64,000 bases of DNA, from contig JBGUKN010000033.1 in the NCBI GenBank assembly GCA_045114455.1, positions 12,716-76,715 on the forward strand, in the 5' to 3' direction. The notes under the pieces are model-generated. The model saw only the letters and a program-made list of their open reading frames with translations. It was not told where the DNA came from and did not search any database. Below are positions 63,347 through 64,000 of the stretch, one piece after another. Positions within the stretch are counted from its first letter, which is position 1; the number at the start of each line of letters is the position of its first letter. The translations under genes were made by a program, and so were the position numbers. This stretch comes from UBA1732 sp045114455. GTDB lineage: Bacteria; Verrucomicrobiota; Lentisphaeria; Victivallales; UBA1829.

Positions 63347-63407
63347 GCCCAAATTCTCTGTTTCCCCCTTCATAATTGGACCTAGTCCAATGATTCAACT
63401 CTTTTTC
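63347..63407. repeat. Direct repeat copy 2 upstream of hsdM
   Basis: Begins GCCCAAATTCTCTGTTTC and ends near AGTCCAATGATTCAACTC. Both copies keep the start and end blocks exactly enough to align by eye; the middle differs. Confidence 0.65.
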
Positions 63408-63438
63408 GGTAAATCAGGGTAAAATGCCGGTTCTCCGC

Positions 63439-63466
63439 TTGAAAATGCGGCCGGATGTGTTATTGT
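63439..63466 (+). promoter_or_regulatory. hsdM promoter
   Basis: Plus strand: -35 TTGAAA (63439-63444), 16-bp spacer, -10 TATTGT (63461-63466). Confidence 0.55.
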
Positions 63467-63509
63467 TAATCCAATATAAAAGCGACACACCCTTTTTGGA
63501 GCAGGACCT

Positions 63510-64000
63510 ATGCCGGAAATCACAGCGAATATCGGATTCGAGAAACAAATATGGGATGCCGCCTGCATTCTCCGCGGCAATCTGGACGCCTCCGAGTACA
63601 AACATGTCGTCCTCGGCCTCATCTTCCTGAAATACCTCTCCGACCGGTTCGAGGCGAGGTACGACGAGCTCGTGAAGGAGGGCGAGGGATTCGAGGAGGA
63701 TCCGGACGCCTACACGGAGGAGAACGTGTTTTTCGTCCCGGCGGAAGCCCGCTGGCGCGTCGTCGCCGACGCCGCCCACACGCCCGAGATCGGCAAGGTC
63801 ATCGACAACGCCATGCTCGCCATCGAGAAGGACAATCCGCGCCTGAAGGGCATCCTCCCGAAGACCTTCGCCCGCCCCGAGCTCGACAAACGCCGCCTCG
63901 GCGACGTGGTCGACCTCTTCACGAACATCCGCATGAAGGAGCACGGCGACACCCGCGACATCCTCGGCCGCACCTACGAATACTGCCTCTCCATGTTCGC
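63510..64000 (+). CDS. hsdM: Type I restriction-modification methyltransferase subunit HsdM (cut by window edge)
   Basis: 163 residues to the window end, from ATG at 63510 with GGAG upstream. The HsdM N-terminal helical domain is plain: IWDAACILRGNLDASEYKHV, LIFLKYLSDRFE, FVPAEARW, and LGRTYEYCL at the cut end just before the SAM domain. HsdM methylates adenine and with HsdS and HsdR forms a type I defence system; those genes would lie beyond the window. Confidence 0.95.
   Translation, partial: MPEITANIGFEKQIWDAACILRGNLDASEYKHVVLGLIFLKYLSDRFEARYDELVKEGEGFEEDPDAYTEENVFFVPAEARWRVVADAAHTPEIGKVIDNAMLAIEKDNPRLKGILPKTFARPELDKRRLGDVVDLFTNIRMKEHGDTRDILGRTYEYCLSMF

Overview
The window looks like a chromosomal segment of a Gram-negative, strictly anaerobic bacterium. 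A lipid A gene (lpxH type) and several lipoprotein signals indicate an outer membrane. A desulfoferrodoxin / flavodiiron protein / rubredoxin operon indicates oxygen and superoxide detoxification in an anaerobe. PMP-like FxxN/GGA repeats, BspA-type leucine-rich repeats, secreted glycosidases and Mu-like gp28/I/T genes fit a gut or rumen member of the PVC group, perhaps Lentisphaerae/Victivallales. That placement is inference; there is no rRNA or other marker here that settles it. Most promoters share one form: TTGAMW/TTGACT, a 16-17 bp spacer, and a -10 written TATATT or TATAGT rather than TATAAT.

Layout. 1-7.6 kb (minus): thyX (cut by the window edge), a small membrane protein plus a Tat-exported ferredoxin-fused aldo/keto reductase, and parE-parC. 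8.0-12.7 kb: tRNA-Thr, lpxH-coaD-yceD, an LplT-like transporter, and an RDD-like membrane protein. 12.8-14.8 kb: dfx-fprA-rub. 14.9-27.5 kb: a compact all-minus Mu-like phage island with terminase, protease, cement, capsid, a gp36-like protein, novel structural proteins, a large beta-helix fibre and a TM protein. No portal, tail, integrase or transposase is visible. 27.8-36 kb (plus): a BASS transporter and uvrA, a yycJ-type hydrolase with a Ser/Thr kinase, and rsmB. 36-41.3 kb: a GH27 alpha-galactosidase, then a DAHP synthase-prephenate dehydratase-ACT fusion controlled by a classical aromatic leader-peptide attenuator, divergent from a PheC-like lipoprotein. 41.4-48.3 kb: tRNA-Ala(GGC), a non-coding structured stretch, a BspA-like protein, a DjlA-like protein, a GH5 lipoprotein and a double solute-binding lipoprotein. 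48.9-56 kb (plus): methyltransferases, HMA-like proteins, a P-type ATPase with an unusual membrane motif, an ICMT-like enzyme and a hydrolase. 56.1-57.6 kb: DUF3793 and flavodoxin, behind a long structured leader closed by a 15-bp helix. 57.7-61 kb: three exported Gly/Phe/Met-rich proteins, one carrying a GspC-like domain. 61.4-64 kb: an exported flavodoxin-glutathione peroxidase fusion, tRNA-Ala(CGC), direct repeats, and the start of hsdM.

The strongest leads are the aromatic attenuator and its unusual fusion enzyme, the unassigned structured leader upstream of DUF3793-flavodoxin, the head-plus-fibre phage island without portal or tail, the shared Gly/Met/Phe tails on exported proteins and a GspC-like protein, and the exported flavodoxin-peroxidase fusion.
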